A stretch of 64,000 nt of DNA from JAHEJJ01 sp965212205 (GCA_965212205.1 CBDBUX010000019.1:248001-312000), one strand, 5' to 3'; shown: positions 8,104 through 17,667, counted from the first letter of the stretch. Numbers and translations: made by a program. The notes: generated by a model from the letters alone, not told the origin.

Positions 8104-10692
8104 ATGAGAACCCGCGGGTATTTTGCAATTAAATATGTAAAAATAGGTTTATTATCCATAGGGGTCTTCTTCGCGTCTTGTAATACGCTTAAAAGAGTGG
8201 GAGAAAATGAACTTTTGCTCACTAAGAACAACATTTTTGCCGATCAAGAAAAGATTAAGGATCAGGGAATTGAAAGCCTGATCGTCCAGAAACCCAACAG
8301 CACTGTTCTTGGATTTCCTATGCGATTGAACATTTATAATCTCGCAAAGGTGAATCCCGATTCATCGTACCAGGAATGGCTGCATCGAAAGGAAAAGAGA
8401 GAAAAGAGGCTTACCAATTTTTTATCCGCTAAACAGGTAAACCGGTTGGGTGAATCTTTCCTGGTAAAAGGATATAGCGAATGGTTTAAAAAAATTGGAG
8501 AGGCCCCGGTGATCATAGATACTGCCCGGGCGCAAAGATCTGCTAACCGACTCAGTGCCTATTACGACAGCAAAGGGTATTTTAACAATAGGGCGTACTA
8601 TGAGATTACCCCTGGTAAAAAACCCAAACGGGTTGCGATAGATTATCATATCGAACTGGGCAAACCTTACATTGTAGATTCAATAAGCAGTAGTGTTTCA
8701 TCAGCTGTCATCGATTCTATTTATAAAAAACACAAAGAAGAATCTTTCATCAATACTCAAAAGCAATTCGATTTAACAGACTTCAATAATGAGCGTTCCA
8801 GACTCACCAATCTGTTCAGGAATACGGGGGTATATAATTTTCAGGAGAGTTCAATTACTTATAATATTCTCAGAGACACAACACCGGCCAATGATGATCA
8901 GCATATGCGGGTAGAACTCAATATTGAAGATTTACGTCGCCGCGGAGATACTTCGATTACCACTTCACCCTACAATATCTATACCTTCAAAAAGATCAAT
9001 ATCTTTCCGGACCATACCTTTGATGTGAATGAGGATAGCCTTAAAACTATCGAATACGATAATTATACGATATATTATACCGGTAAACTAAGGTACAAGC
9101 CCAAGGCACTTACCGATGCTATATTTATTGAGAAAGACAGTATTTACAGAGAGTTAGACCGGGTTCGCACACTACGGCAGATTACCAACCTGAATACTTT
9201 TAAGTATCCCAATATGGTGTTCCTGGAGGATAGTACACGAACTAAACTGACTTCAAATATTTATCTCGCAGCAAGGCCTAAATTCTCTCTTGGATTGGAT
9301 TTCGATGTTACCCATTCCAATATTCAGACGTTAGGTATTGGAATCGGAACTTCCCTGGTTTCCCGAAATGTTTTCCGGGGCGCCGAGACCTTAAGCCTAA
9401 ATGCACGAGGAACCTTTGGCCTCCTGAGCGATGATAGTTCCACAGAGAAGTTCTTTACCGAAGTAGGTGGAGATATCGTTATAAGTTTTCCCAGATTTGT
9501 CTTTCCCTTTATCAATACACAAAAGATCGTTCCCAGTTACACTCTTCCACGTACCAGAATTACCTTGGGAACCACCTTCCAGAAAAATATCGGGTTGGAC
9601 AAACAGACTTTTAATAATATACTGGCGTACAATTGGACACCCTCGGTACATAAAAACCATCAGGTGGAACTTCTTAATGTGCAATATGTAAGAAACGTAA
9701 ACCCCGACCGCTATTTTAATGTTTACCAATCTTCATACAATAACCTTAATGATATTGCCCAGGATTATACAGATGAACCCAGTCTCCAGGACTTCTTTGA
9801 ACCCACCGGAGATCCACTGACACCTTTTGCCCTTATCATTCCTGAAGGTACAACCGGTTTTACCCAGGCCATACTCAGCGGTTCTGTTGGTTCAACTGAA
9901 GATGACTTCGACGACGTACGCAGTATTGAAGAACGCAGAATTAGGCTCACAGACAACAACCTGATTTTTGCCAGTAACTATACTTTTAGTAAAAACAATA
10001 AGGCCAATATAAACGACAACAGTTTTTATAACTTCAGGTTTAAAGTAGAGAGCGCCGGTAATCTGTTGGCCGGAATTTCCAATATTATACCATTCGAACA
10101 AAACGATGTGGGAGACAAACTGGTTTTCGGTGTCCCTTTTTCACAATATATCAAAACCGAAGTAGAATATATAAAACATTGGGATTTAAGGCAGTCTAAA
10201 GTATTGGCTTTCAGAAGTTTTGGAGGTATCGCGATACCTTATGGAAACTCTAACAATATTCCTTTTGTACGTAGTTACTTCGGGGGTGGTTCTAACGATA
10301 ACCGCGCCTGGTTCCCTTATTCTTTGGGTCCGGGACGAACCGATAATGTTAACGACTTCAATGAGGCGAACTTTAAACTGGCTTTTAACCTTGAGTACCG
10401 TTTCCCCCTGGCAGGAAGTCTTAAAGGAGCCTTTTTCGCCGATGCCGGAAATATTTGGAATGTTCTGGATAATGTAGAAGACCCCGACGCTACATTCAAC
10501 GGATTCAGCTCCCTGGCCGATATAGCTTTAGGAACAGGTTTTGGCCTTCGGTACGATTTCAATTATTTCGTCTTTAGAATAGACACTGGGTTTAAGACCT
10601 ATAACCCCGCAGAAGAGCCTTCAATGAGATGGTTTCGCCAATATAACTTCGCCAATGCAGTCTTTCAAATTGGGATCAATTATCCTTTTTAG
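8104..10692 (+). CDS. tamL: Outer-membrane BamA/TamA-like lipoprotein TamL
   Basis: An 862-residue Omp85-superfamily protein. The start is set at 8104 because it gives a lipoprotein signal with lipobox ending FFASC (Cys26); the in-frame start at 8062 would overlap the divergent gene. POTRA-like regions span about 150-390 and a BamA-type barrel fills the C-terminal half, ending QIGINYPF with a terminal aromatic. The barrel contains the characteristic loop-6 region GPGRTDN and FNLEYRFPL. TamL replaces TamA in Bacteroidota and works with a TamB-like partner; a lipid-anchored Omp85 protein is typical of this phylum. Confidence 0.88.
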   Translation: MRTRGYFAIKYVKIGLLSIGVFFASCNTLKRVGENELLLTKNNIFADQEKIKDQGIESLIVQKPNSTVLGFPMRLNIYNLAKVNPDSSYQEWLHRKEKREKRLTNFLSAKQVNRLGESFLVKGYSEWFKKIGEAPVIIDTARAQRSANRLSAYYDSKGYFNNRAYYEITPGKKPKRVAIDYHIELGKPYIVDSISSSVSSAVIDSIYKKHKEESFINTQKQFDLTDFNNERSRLTNLFRNTGVYNFQESSITYNILRDTTPANDDQHMRVELNIEDLRRRGDTSITTSPYNIYTFKKINIFPDHTFDVNEDSLKTIEYDNYTIYYTGKLRYKPKALTDAIFIEKDSIYRELDRVRTLRQITNLNTFKYPNMVFLEDSTRTKLTSNIYLAARPKFSLGLDFDVTHSNIQTLGIGIGTSLVSRNVFRGAETLSLNARGTFGLLSDDSSTEKFFTEVGGDIVISFPRFVFPFINTQKIVPSYTLPRTRITLGTTFQKNIGLDKQTFNNILAYNWTPSVHKNHQVELLNVQYVRNVNPDRYFNVYQSSYNNLNDIAQDYTDEPSLQDFFEPTGDPLTPFALIIPEGTTGFTQAILSGSVGSTEDDFDDVRSIEERRIRLTDNNLIFASNYTFSKNNKANINDNSFYNFRFKVESAGNLLAGISNIIPFEQNDVGDKLVFGVPFSQYIKTEVEYIKHWDLRQSKVLAFRSFGGIAIPYGNSNNIPFVRSYFGGGSNDNRAWFPYSLGPGRTDNVNDFNEANFKLAFNLEYRFPLAGSLKGAFFADAGNIWNVLDNVEDPDATFNGFSSLADIALGTGFGLRYDFNYFVFRIDTGFKTYNPAEEPSMRWFRQYNFANAVFQIGINYPF

Positions 10693-10748
10693 ACCTAATT
10701 ATTTTATTACATTTGCCTCATCTCATTCGAACAAATACACAACTTAAT

Positions 10749-11816
10749 ATGTCCCACAATATAAAACCGGGTGTGGCTACCGGAGATGAAGTTCAAGCTA
10801 TCTTCAATTACGCCAAGGAAAAAGGTTTCGCCTTGCCCGCAGTAAATGTTATCGGTTCCAGTACAATTAACGCAGTGCTCGAGACAGCCGCTTCGCTGAA
10901 TTCACCAGTTATTATACAATTCTCGAACGGGGGTGCCCAGTTTAATGCCGGGAAAGGCCTCAATAATGAAAATCAAGCCGCTGCAGTAGCCGGGGGTGTT
11001 GCAGGAGCCAAGCATATTCATGAACTCGCCGAAGCATACGGGGCTACCGTGATTCTCCATACAGACCATTGTGCAAAGAAGTTATTACCCTGGATAGACG
11101 GTTTACTGGATGCCAGCGAAGCCCATTTTAAAGAAACGGGTAAGCCGCTTTACAGCTCACATATGATCGATCTTTCCGAGGAACCTATTGAGGAAAATAT
11201 CGATATCTGTAAAAAATATCTGGACCGAATGAATAAAATGGGGATGACCCTTGAGATTGAGCTCGGAATTACAGGCGGAGAAGAAGACGGTGTAGACAAC
11301 ACAGATGTAGATGATTCAAAGCTCTACACCCAGCCCGAAGAAGTGGCTTATGCCTATGAGGAGCTTTCTAAAATTTGCCCGCGCTTTACTATCGCAGCCG
11401 CCTTTGGAAACGTTCACGGCGTATATAAACCCGGGAATGTAAAACTCACTCCCAAGATCCTAAAGAATTCGCAGACCTATATATCCGACAAATACGGAGT
11501 GGGTCATAATCATATCGATTTTGTGTTTCACGGTGGATCGGGTTCAACTGTAGAGGAAATCAGGGAAGCCATCGGTTACGGGGTGATTAAAATGAATATT
11601 GATACAGACCTGCAGTATGCCTTTATGGAAGGTGTACGCGATTATGTTCAGGGAAACAGAGACTTTCTGCAGTCGCAAATTGGCAATCCCGAAGGAGCAG
11701 ACGTCCCGAATAAAAAGAAGTACGACCCCAGGGTATGGTTACGGGAAGGTGAAAATACCTTTGTCAAGCGTCTCAAACAAGCATTTGAGGACCTCAACAA
11801 TGTGAATACGTTGTAG
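10749..11816 (+). CDS. fbaA: Class II fructose-bisphosphate aldolase
   Basis: A 355-residue zinc-dependent aldolase that interconverts fructose 1,6-bisphosphate and dihydroxyacetone phosphate plus glyceraldehyde 3-phosphate. Zinc-binding and catalytic motifs are intact: TVILHTDHCAKKLLPW (catalytic Asp, zinc His), LEIELGITGGEEDGVDN, AAFGNVHGVYKPGNVKL, and HGGSGS plus NIDTDLQYA for phosphate and substrate binding. The start at 10749 (MSHNIKPGVATGDE) is chosen over the in-frame 10713 because it matches the family N-terminus. Precedes accD by 30 nt. Confidence 0.96.
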   Translation: MSHNIKPGVATGDEVQAIFNYAKEKGFALPAVNVIGSSTINAVLETAASLNSPVIIQFSNGGAQFNAGKGLNNENQAAAVAGGVAGAKHIHELAEAYGATVILHTDHCAKKLLPWIDGLLDASEAHFKETGKPLYSSHMIDLSEEPIEENIDICKKYLDRMNKMGMTLEIELGITGGEEDGVDNTDVDDSKLYTQPEEVAYAYEELSKICPRFTIAAAFGNVHGVYKPGNVKLTPKILKNSQTYISDKYGVGHNHIDFVFHGGSGSTVEEIREAIGYGVIKMNIDTDLQYAFMEGVRDYVQGNRDFLQSQIGNPEGADVPNKKKYDPRVWLREGENTFVKRLKQAFEDLNNVNTL

Positions 11817-11846
11817 TAGTTATTTCTTCACCTAAAACCAAAGATC

Positions 11847-12707
11847 ATGACGGCCTGGTTTAAAAGAAAGGAAAAAGGCATACAAACTGCCACCGAAGAG
11901 AAAAAGGACACCCCTAAGGGATTATGGTATAAGTCCCCCACAGGGAAAATCGTAGAATCGGAAGAGCTTGCTGAGAATTACTATGTAAGTCCGGAAGATG
12001 ATTATCATGTTCGGATCGGTAGCAAGGAGTATTTTGAAATCTTATTCGACGACAACAAATTCAAAGAACTCGATCCCAAACTCACCTCAAAAGATCCTTT
12101 GAAGTTTGTCGACACCAAAAAATATTCAGATCGGCTTTCGGCGGCCAAGAAGAAGACCGGATTAAGCGATGCGGTAAGGGCTGCTGTTGGAAAATCGAAA
12201 GGTGAAGACCTGGTGATTGCCTGTATGGATTTCAGTTTTATCGGCGGTTCTATGGGCAGTGTGGTTGGTGAGAAAATTGCCCGGGCCATAGATTATTCTA
12301 TCAAGAAAAAAATACCCTTTTTAATGATATCCAAATCGGGCGGTGCACGAATGATGGAAGCCGCCTTATCTTTGATGCAATTGGCCAAAACTTCGGCAAA
12401 GCTGGCCCAGTTAGCTGAGGCGAAAATTCCATATATATCCCTGAGCACAGATCCAACTACCGGAGGAACTACAGCATCTTATGCCATGCTGGGGGATATC
12501 AATATTGGAGAACCCGGTGCATTAATTGGATTTGCCGGACCCAGGGTAGTAAAAGAGGCTACCGGAAAAGACCTTCCAAAAGGATTCCAGACCTCAGAGT
12601 TTGTTATGGATCATGGGTTTTTAGACTTCATCTCTCATAGAAGGGATTTAAAAGACAAGATCAATTTATATATCGATCTTATACAGAATAATCCGGTACG
12701 AAAATAA
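11847..12707 (+). CDS. accD: Acetyl-CoA carboxylase carboxyltransferase subunit beta, zinc ribbon degenerate
   Basis: A 286-residue AccD, the subunit that with AccA transfers CO2 from carboxybiotin to acetyl-CoA in fatty-acid synthesis. The crotonase-like core is intact: GKSKGEDLVIACMDFSFIGGSMGSV split across 178-200, KSGGARMMEA, and DPTTGGTTASYAMLGD. The N-terminal zinc ribbon keeps its shape (GLWYKSPTGKIVE ... YYVSPEDDYHVRIG), but the four Cys ligands known from E. coli correspond to Ser30, Gly33, Ser48 and Asp51, so zinc cannot bind. A perfect hairpin terminator follows immediately. Confidence 0.94.
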   Translation: MTAWFKRKEKGIQTATEEKKDTPKGLWYKSPTGKIVESEELAENYYVSPEDDYHVRIGSKEYFEILFDDNKFKELDPKLTSKDPLKFVDTKKYSDRLSAAKKKTGLSDAVRAAVGKSKGEDLVIACMDFSFIGGSMGSVVGEKIARAIDYSIKKKIPFLMISKSGGARMMEAALSLMQLAKTSAKLAQLAEAKIPYISLSTDPTTGGTTASYAMLGDINIGEPGALIGFAGPRVVKEATGKDLPKGFQTSEFVMDHGFLDFISHRRDLKDKINLYIDLIQNNPVRK

Positions 12708-12708
12708 A

Positions 12709-12737
12709 AAAGACCCGCTCTCGCGGGTCTTTCTTTT
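12709..12737 (+). terminator. Intrinsic terminator after accD (bidirectional)
   Basis: A perfect 10-bp stem AAAGACCCGC / GCGGGTCTTT with a TCTC loop (709-732) and a T-rich tail starts 2 nt after the accD stop. The A-run on the left arm lets it also end the convergent lipoprotein gene. Confidence 0.9.
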
Positions 12738-12747
12738 CATAGCCCTT

Positions 12748-13620
12748 TTAATTGAAAAACCTTCTCAGATAGATTTCTTCGCTCTCTCCGTTAGGATAGG
12801 TTAGAATACCTACGGCGTCACAGCTTCCATCACCAAAGTCGAGGCTTGCGGTCAGCTCATTTCTGGAAATCTCCAGGATTCCACTTACGATAAACCTGCA
12901 CGCTAATTCTCTGCGCAACGGCTCAATCACTTCCTTTACAAAAACGTTTCCTGCAGGACCTACAAAGGTTCCTTTTCCAGTGATCAAAAACACGTTGTCT
13001 CCCCAGAAACCTGTTCCGTATCCTTCAATCCATTCTCTTGTCCTGTTACCTGTGAAACTGGCAGTACTCCCGCCTGGCCATTCGGCGCTGAACTCAGCAG
13101 CAGCATCAGATTGGGGGTTACCGTTCTCGTTAGACCTCATCCTCAATACTGAGGCCCCGCCTACTACTGAAACACCATTAAAGGTGAAGTTCTCGAGCGA
13201 CATACTGAGTGTTTTTTGCGCTAATTCCATATCCTTTTCATAGCTCAGGTAAATAATTCCACTTAAAACATTACCATTGGGAAGTTCACATCCTTCTCCA
13301 AAATCGATTGTTTTCTCCTTGGTAGTACTTGTAATCACAGTTGTGATAGTGACACAATCCGGAAGAAAATCTGAATGATACGACCCTTTAGAAGTACTGG
13401 CAATCTCATCGGCGGCATATACATCTTCACCGATATTAAGCACCTCTTCTGAGATGAGTTCGGCTTCATCACTCGCCTGGAGATCTGCCGTTTCAAAAGT
13501 TTCGTCCTGAGCCAGCTGTTCCTCGACCGGATCAGATGATGAATCATTCTCACATGACACAATAAACACCAGTGCAAGAAGTGAGAGTCCTGCAAATTTC
13601 ATTTTTTTGAGACATTTCAT
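12748..13620 (-). CDS. Hypothetical lipoprotein
   Basis: A 290-residue protein with a lipoprotein signal (hydrophobic core LSLLALVFI, lipobox VSC, then acidic Asp/Ser-rich tether). An alternative start at codon 7 (MKFAGLSLL) would also leave a good signal. The tether to about residue 75 is rich in Glu and Asp, followed by a beta-rich domain with paired cysteines (DCVTITTVI, GCELPNG, CRFIVSG, DGSCDAVG) that could form disulfides in the periplasm or on the surface. I do not recognise a named family. It is divergent from rpsO and tail-to-tail with accD across a shared terminator. Confidence 0.8.
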   Translation of the reverse strand: MKCLKKMKFAGLSLLALVFIVSCENDSSSDPVEEQLAQDETFETADLQASDEAELISEEVLNIGEDVYAADEIASTSKGSYHSDFLPDCVTITTVITSTTKEKTIDFGEGCELPNGNVLSGIIYLSYEKDMELAQKTLSMSLENFTFNGVSVVGGASVLRMRSNENGNPQSDAAAEFSAEWPGGSTASFTGNRTREWIEGYGTGFWGDNVFLITGKGTFVGPAGNVFVKEVIEPLRRELACRFIVSGILEISRNELTASLDFGDGSCDAVGILTYPNGESEEIYLRRFFN

Positions 13621-13699
13621 AATAACAATTTTTTAACATTACTGCCTTATGACTTGGAAAGAACCAAAAGGTTTAATGCCGATTAAAAAAAATGACCTC

Positions 13700-13728
13700 T
13701 TTGGATAATAAAAATATTCCTATCTTTG
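13700..13728 (+). promoter_or_regulatory. Promoter for rpsO
   Basis: TTTG (13700-13703), 17-nt spacer, TATCTTTG (13721-13728): a very good match to the Bacteroidota consensus. It leaves a leader of about 48 nt before the rpsO start. Confidence 0.75.
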
Positions 13729-13782
13729 CGGCCTGATTGAAAATCAATCGGATACATAAAAATCATTAACAATAATATTGGC

Positions 13783-14052
13783 ATGTATTTAACAAGCGAA
13801 ATTAAAGCTGAACTGTTTAAGAAGTACGGCGGATCAGAAAAAAACACCGGTTCAACCGAGGCACAGATTGCATTGTTTACTCATCGTATCAATCACCTCA
13901 CCGGTCATTTAAAAAATAATCTGAAAGATTACAACACAGAACGTTCATTGGTTCGTTTGGTGGGTAAGCGCAGAAGTCTTCTCGACTATCTAAAGAAAAA
14001 AGATATCGAGAAATATCGTGAGCTTATCAAGGAACTCAACATCAGAAAGTAA
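13783..14052 (+). CDS. rpsO: 30S ribosomal protein S15
   Basis: An 89-residue protein of exactly normal length for S15, which binds the central domain of 16S rRNA early in 30S assembly. Signature segments include NTGSTEAQIALFTHRINHLT, HLKNNLKDYNTERSLVRLVG and KRRSLLDYLKKKD. It has its own strong promoter and a hairpin terminator 5 nt after the stop. The order rpsO then pnp is the widely conserved arrangement in bacteria. Confidence 0.98.
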   Translation: MYLTSEIKAELFKKYGGSEKNTGSTEAQIALFTHRINHLTGHLKNNLKDYNTERSLVRLVGKRRSLLDYLKKKDIEKYRELIKELNIRK

Positions 14053-14056
14053 TAAT

Positions 14057-14083
14057 AATGGGGAAGCCAGGCTTCCCCATTTT
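14057..14083 (+). terminator. Intrinsic terminator/attenuator after rpsO
   Basis: AATGGGGAAG, loop CCAGG, CTTCCCCATT followed by TT. The stem is 10 bp and perfect. The T-tract is short, so partial read-through into pnp is possible. Confidence 0.75.
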
Positions 14084-14129
14084 ATATTTCCGTTCCTGTA
14101 CTATACAGGGGCACATCAAAAAGCTTACA

Positions 14130-14203
14130 CTCAGTTTTTCATTGGTCGACAACCTTCAACAACACAACAACGGCCCTATGACGAAAGGGCAGACCATTGT
14201 TTA
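14130..14203 (+). promoter_or_regulatory. Possible structured leader of pnp
   Basis: In the 190-nt rpsO-pnp spacer, GCCCT (14173-14177) pairs with AGGGC (14186-14190). A longer-range pair CATTGGTC / GACCATTG (7 of 8) encloses it. The pnp leader of E. coli is a site of autocontrol; whether this one is used similarly is inference. Confidence 0.3.
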
Positions 14204-14242
14204 ACAAGTCCCGCTAATAAGCGTGGATCTTAATTAATTTCT

Positions 14243-16450
14243 ATGATTCCAAAAACATTTAAAGAGGTCATCGACCTCGGAGACGGTAGAGAGATCTCTA
14301 TCGAAACGGGTAAATTGGCCAAACAGGCCCATGGATCCGTTGTAGTTCAATCCGGCAATTGTATGCTGCTGTGTACGGTGGTATCGAACTACAAAGCCAG
14401 TGATGTGGATTTTTTACCACTTACTGTAGATTATCGTGAAAAATTTGCAGCTTCCGGACGTTATCCGGGCGGTTTCTTTAAAAGAGAAGCCAGGCCCAGC
14501 GACGGCGAAATACTGACTATGAGGTTAGTGGATCGTGTTTTGCGACCCCTCTTTCCAAAAGACTATCATTCGGAGACTCAGGTGATGATCCAACTGATGT
14601 CTCATGACGAAGATGTAATGCCCGATGCCATGGCAGGACTTGCTGCATCGGCGGCAATACAGCTCTCCGATTTTCCATTTGAATGCGCGATCTCCGAAGT
14701 ACGGGTCGGCAGAGTCAATGGTGAATTTATCATCAATCCAACAAGAGCTCACCTGGCAGAATCGGACATTGATATGGTCATCGGTGCTTCAGCAGATTCT
14801 GTAATGATGGTAGAAGGTGAAATGGGCGAAATTTCTGAAGAAGAGATGGTTGAAGCGATTAAATTTGCTCATGAAGCCGTTAAAGTTCAGTGTGCGGCCC
14901 AGGAAAGGCTTGCAGATGCTGCGGGTAGAAAAGAAGTGCGCGAGTACGACACCGAAGAAGAAGATGAAGCGTTGTCAGCTAAAATCCACGAATTGGTTTA
15001 TGATAAGGTTTATAAAGTAGCCAAGGCAGGATCTGCAAAACACGAACGCAGTACAGCATTTTCAGAGATCAAGGACGAGGTTAAAGCTCAATATCCAGAA
15101 GAAGAACTCGAGGAAATTGGAGATTTAATTTCCAAATATTATTATAAAGCCGAAAAGGACGCCGTTAGAAACCTTACACTGAATGAAGGTCTGCGACTCG
15201 ATGGAAGGAAAACAGATGAAATTCGCCCTATCTGGTGTGAAGTGGATTATCTGCCTTCAACACATGGGTCTTCCATATTTACCCGGGGAGAAACTCAGGC
15301 TTTAGCAACAGTTACATTGGGAACATCCAGGGAAGCTAATCAGATCGATATGCCTTCCTATGAAGGCGAAGAGACGTTCTATCTACATTATAATTTTCCA
15401 CCATTCTCTACCGGTGAGGCAAGACCTATCCGCGGGACATCGCGTCGGGAAATTGGGCACGGGAATTTAGCACAGAGGGCACTTAAAGGCATGATCCCGG
15501 AGGATTGTCCTTATACTGTTAGGGTGGTATCCGAAGTACTGGAAAGTAATGGGTCTTCTTCAATGGCGACTGTATGTTCGGGAACCATGGCCCTGATGGA
15601 TGCAGGTGTACAACTAAAAAAACCTGTTTCCGGGATTGCTATGGGTCTGATCAGCGATGCCGATTCAGGAAAATATGCTGTCCTCTCCGACATACTCGGC
15701 GATGAAGATCACCTGGGCGATATGGACTTTAAAGTAACCGGTACGGCAGATGGTATTACAGCTTGCCAGATGGACATCAAAGTAAAGGGTCTATCTTATG
15801 AAATCCTTGTAAAAGCCCTAAACCAGGCTAAGGAAGGTCGTCTTCACATACTCGGCAAATTGGTGGAATCTATCGATGCACCAAGGGGAGATGTTAAACC
15901 TCATGCTCCTAAGATGGTTACCACTACCATTCCTGGCGAATACATTGGCGCACTGATTGGCCCTGGAGGTAAAGTAATCCAGGAACTTCAGAAGGAGACC
16001 AAAACCACGATCGTGATCAATGAAGATCCGGTTACTGAAGAAGGAATTGTTGAGATCCTGGGCACTGAACAGGAGGGGATAGATATGGTACTGGCCAAAA
16101 TAGACAGTATTACCTTTAAGCCCGAAGTGGGAAGTATTTACGAAGTGAAAGTGATCAAGATCCTCGATTTTGGCGCGGTCGTAGAATATATCGAAGCTCC
16201 TGGCAACGAGATATTACTCCATGTTTCGGAAATGGCCTGGGCACGCACCGATAAGGTAACCGATGTACTTAATCTCGGTGATAAAATCGATGTAAAATAC
16301 TTTGGCCTTGATCCAAGGACCCGAAAGGAGAAAGTTTCGCTAAAAGCCTTGCTCCCTAAACCGGAAGGTTATAAGGAAAGACCCCCAAGAAACGATCGAG
16401 GTGATCGAAATGGCGGTTTTAAGCGGCGTCAGAAACAAAGGAGAGATTAA
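14243..16450 (+). CDS. pnp: Polyribonucleotide nucleotidyltransferase (PNPase)
   Basis: A 735-residue phosphorolytic 3'-5' exoribonuclease. Domains in order: first RNase PH-like core (about 1-215, with ASGRYPGGFFKREARPSDGE), helical linker (about 240-320), second catalytic RNase PH core (about 325-555, with GTSRREIGHGNLAQRAL and the metal-binding acidic cluster near GDEDHLGDMDFKV), a KH domain (GALIGPGGKVIQELQ) and an S1 domain (about 630-705, GSIYEVKVIKILDFGAVVEY), ending in a basic tail. Length and order are standard. A strong terminator follows. Confidence 0.98.
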   Translation: MIPKTFKEVIDLGDGREISIETGKLAKQAHGSVVVQSGNCMLLCTVVSNYKASDVDFLPLTVDYREKFAASGRYPGGFFKREARPSDGEILTMRLVDRVLRPLFPKDYHSETQVMIQLMSHDEDVMPDAMAGLAASAAIQLSDFPFECAISEVRVGRVNGEFIINPTRAHLAESDIDMVIGASADSVMMVEGEMGEISEEEMVEAIKFAHEAVKVQCAAQERLADAAGRKEVREYDTEEEDEALSAKIHELVYDKVYKVAKAGSAKHERSTAFSEIKDEVKAQYPEEELEEIGDLISKYYYKAEKDAVRNLTLNEGLRLDGRKTDEIRPIWCEVDYLPSTHGSSIFTRGETQALATVTLGTSREANQIDMPSYEGEETFYLHYNFPPFSTGEARPIRGTSRREIGHGNLAQRALKGMIPEDCPYTVRVVSEVLESNGSSSMATVCSGTMALMDAGVQLKKPVSGIAMGLISDADSGKYAVLSDILGDEDHLGDMDFKVTGTADGITACQMDIKVKGLSYEILVKALNQAKEGRLHILGKLVESIDAPRGDVKPHAPKMVTTTIPGEYIGALIGPGGKVIQELQKETKTTIVINEDPVTEEGIVEILGTEQEGIDMVLAKIDSITFKPEVGSIYEVKVIKILDFGAVVEYIEAPGNEILLHVSEMAWARTDKVTDVLNLGDKIDVKYFGLDPRTRKEKVSLKALLPKPEGYKERPPRNDRGDRNGGFKRRQKQRRD

Positions 16451-16474
16451 CCTTTTTATATTTCACAACTCTAT

Positions 16475-16503
16475 AAAACCCCTACTTTTAGGGGTTTTTT
16501 CTT
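16475..16503 (+). terminator. Intrinsic terminator after pnp
   Basis: Perfect 10-bp stem AAAACCCCTA / TAGGGGTTTT (16475-16498) with loop CTTT and a run of six T residues overlapping the end of the stem. Confidence 0.9.
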
Positions 16504-16615
16504 GATTTTTAACATAAAACTCGAAATTTTCTAACCTATATGTAACATTTGTTAATTTTTTACGTATAAGTAAGTGCAGTCCTGATTCATGAACTTAGTA
16601 TAGAAAGGAAAATAG

Positions 16616-17479
16616 ATGAGACAGTTAAAAATTACAAAACAGGTTACCAACAGGGAAACGGCTTCCTTGGACAAGTACTTGCAGGAAATCGGAAAAGTTG
16701 ATCTGATCACTGCCGATGAGGAAGTAGAATTGGCCCAAAGAATTAAAGCCGGAGATCAATCAGCGCTTGAAAAACTCACCAAGGCTAACCTGCGATTTGT
16801 AGTATCTGTAGCAAAACAATATCAAAATCAAGGTCTCACCTTACCCGATCTGATCAACGAAGGAAACCTGGGACTTATCAAAGCCGCACAACGCTTCGAT
16901 GAAACGAGGGGATTCAAATTCATTTCCTACGCTGTATGGTGGATACGACAGTCGATATTACAGGCATTGGCCGAACAGTCGCGGATTGTTCGCTTGCCCC
17001 TTAATAAAATTGGTTCGATCAATAAGATCAACAAGACCTTTGCCTTCCTGGAGCAGGCGCACGAACGAGTGCCCTCGGCCGAAGAGATCGCCAAGGAACT
17101 CGATATGACCGTTGAAGATGTAAAGCAATCGCTCAAGAACTCGGGGCGCCACGTATCGATGGATGCACCGCTTATCGATGGTGAAGATTCTAACCTCTAC
17201 GATGTATTGCGAAGCGGTGAATCACCAAATCCTGACAAGGAGCTGTTGCACGAATCACTGAGAACCGAAATCGAAAGAGCATTGGAAACACTTACTCCGA
17301 GGGAGGCCGATGTAATAAGACTTTATTTTGGGCTCGCGGGTCAGCATTCAATGACCCTTGAGGAAATCGGTGAAACCTTCGATCTTACCCGCGAACGCGT
17401 ACGTCAGATCAAGGAGAAGGCGATCAGAAGGTTAAAACATACCTCTAGAAGTAAGATCCTTAAAACATATCTGGGATAA
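16616..17479 (+). CDS. rpoD: Primary RNA polymerase sigma factor (RpoD/SigA type)
   Basis: A 287-residue sigma-70 of the short Bacteroidota type, lacking region 1.1 and the non-conserved insertion of E. coli RpoD. Region 1.2 (SLDKYLQEIGKVDLITADEE), region 2 (LRFVVSVAKQYQNQGLTLPD, then the -10 recognition helix around YAVWWIRQSILQAL), region 3, and region 4 with its helix-turn-helix (MTLEEIGETFDLTRERVRQI) are all present. It is the likely reader of the TAnnTTTG promoters seen in this window. Monocistronic: terminators lie on both sides. Confidence 0.95.
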   Translation: MRQLKITKQVTNRETASLDKYLQEIGKVDLITADEEVELAQRIKAGDQSALEKLTKANLRFVVSVAKQYQNQGLTLPDLINEGNLGLIKAAQRFDETRGFKFISYAVWWIRQSILQALAEQSRIVRLPLNKIGSINKINKTFAFLEQAHERVPSAEEIAKELDMTVEDVKQSLKNSGRHVSMDAPLIDGEDSNLYDVLRSGESPNPDKELLHESLRTEIERALETLTPREADVIRLYFGLAGQHSMTLEEIGETFDLTRERVRQIKEKAIRRLKHTSRSKILKTYLG

Positions 17480-17596
17480 TACCCGGAACCACAGGTACGT
17501 TAAATATACCTTAAATTGGAAAATTGGTATAAAAATTGTACCTTGTATTACCTTAGTAACAGTTAATCATGACTGTTCGTTTTTTGATTGATGAAT

Positions 17597-17625
17597 AAAC
17601 TCCGGCTGATTACCGGAGTTTTTTC
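17597..17625 (+). terminator. Intrinsic terminator after rpoD
   Basis: Perfect 9-bp stem AAACTCCGG / CCGGAGTTT with a 7-nt loop CTGATTA and TTTTT tail, about 118 nt after the rpoD stop. Confidence 0.88.
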
Positions 17626-17667
17626 ATTTATAGGGTTTCCCCCTGTTAGGCCTGCATTACTGCTGCT

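Noticed and set aside
14018..14233. Open frame of 71 codons after rpsO
   Set aside because: It overlaps the rpsO stop and runs through the terminator hairpin and pnp leader; composition is not protein-like.
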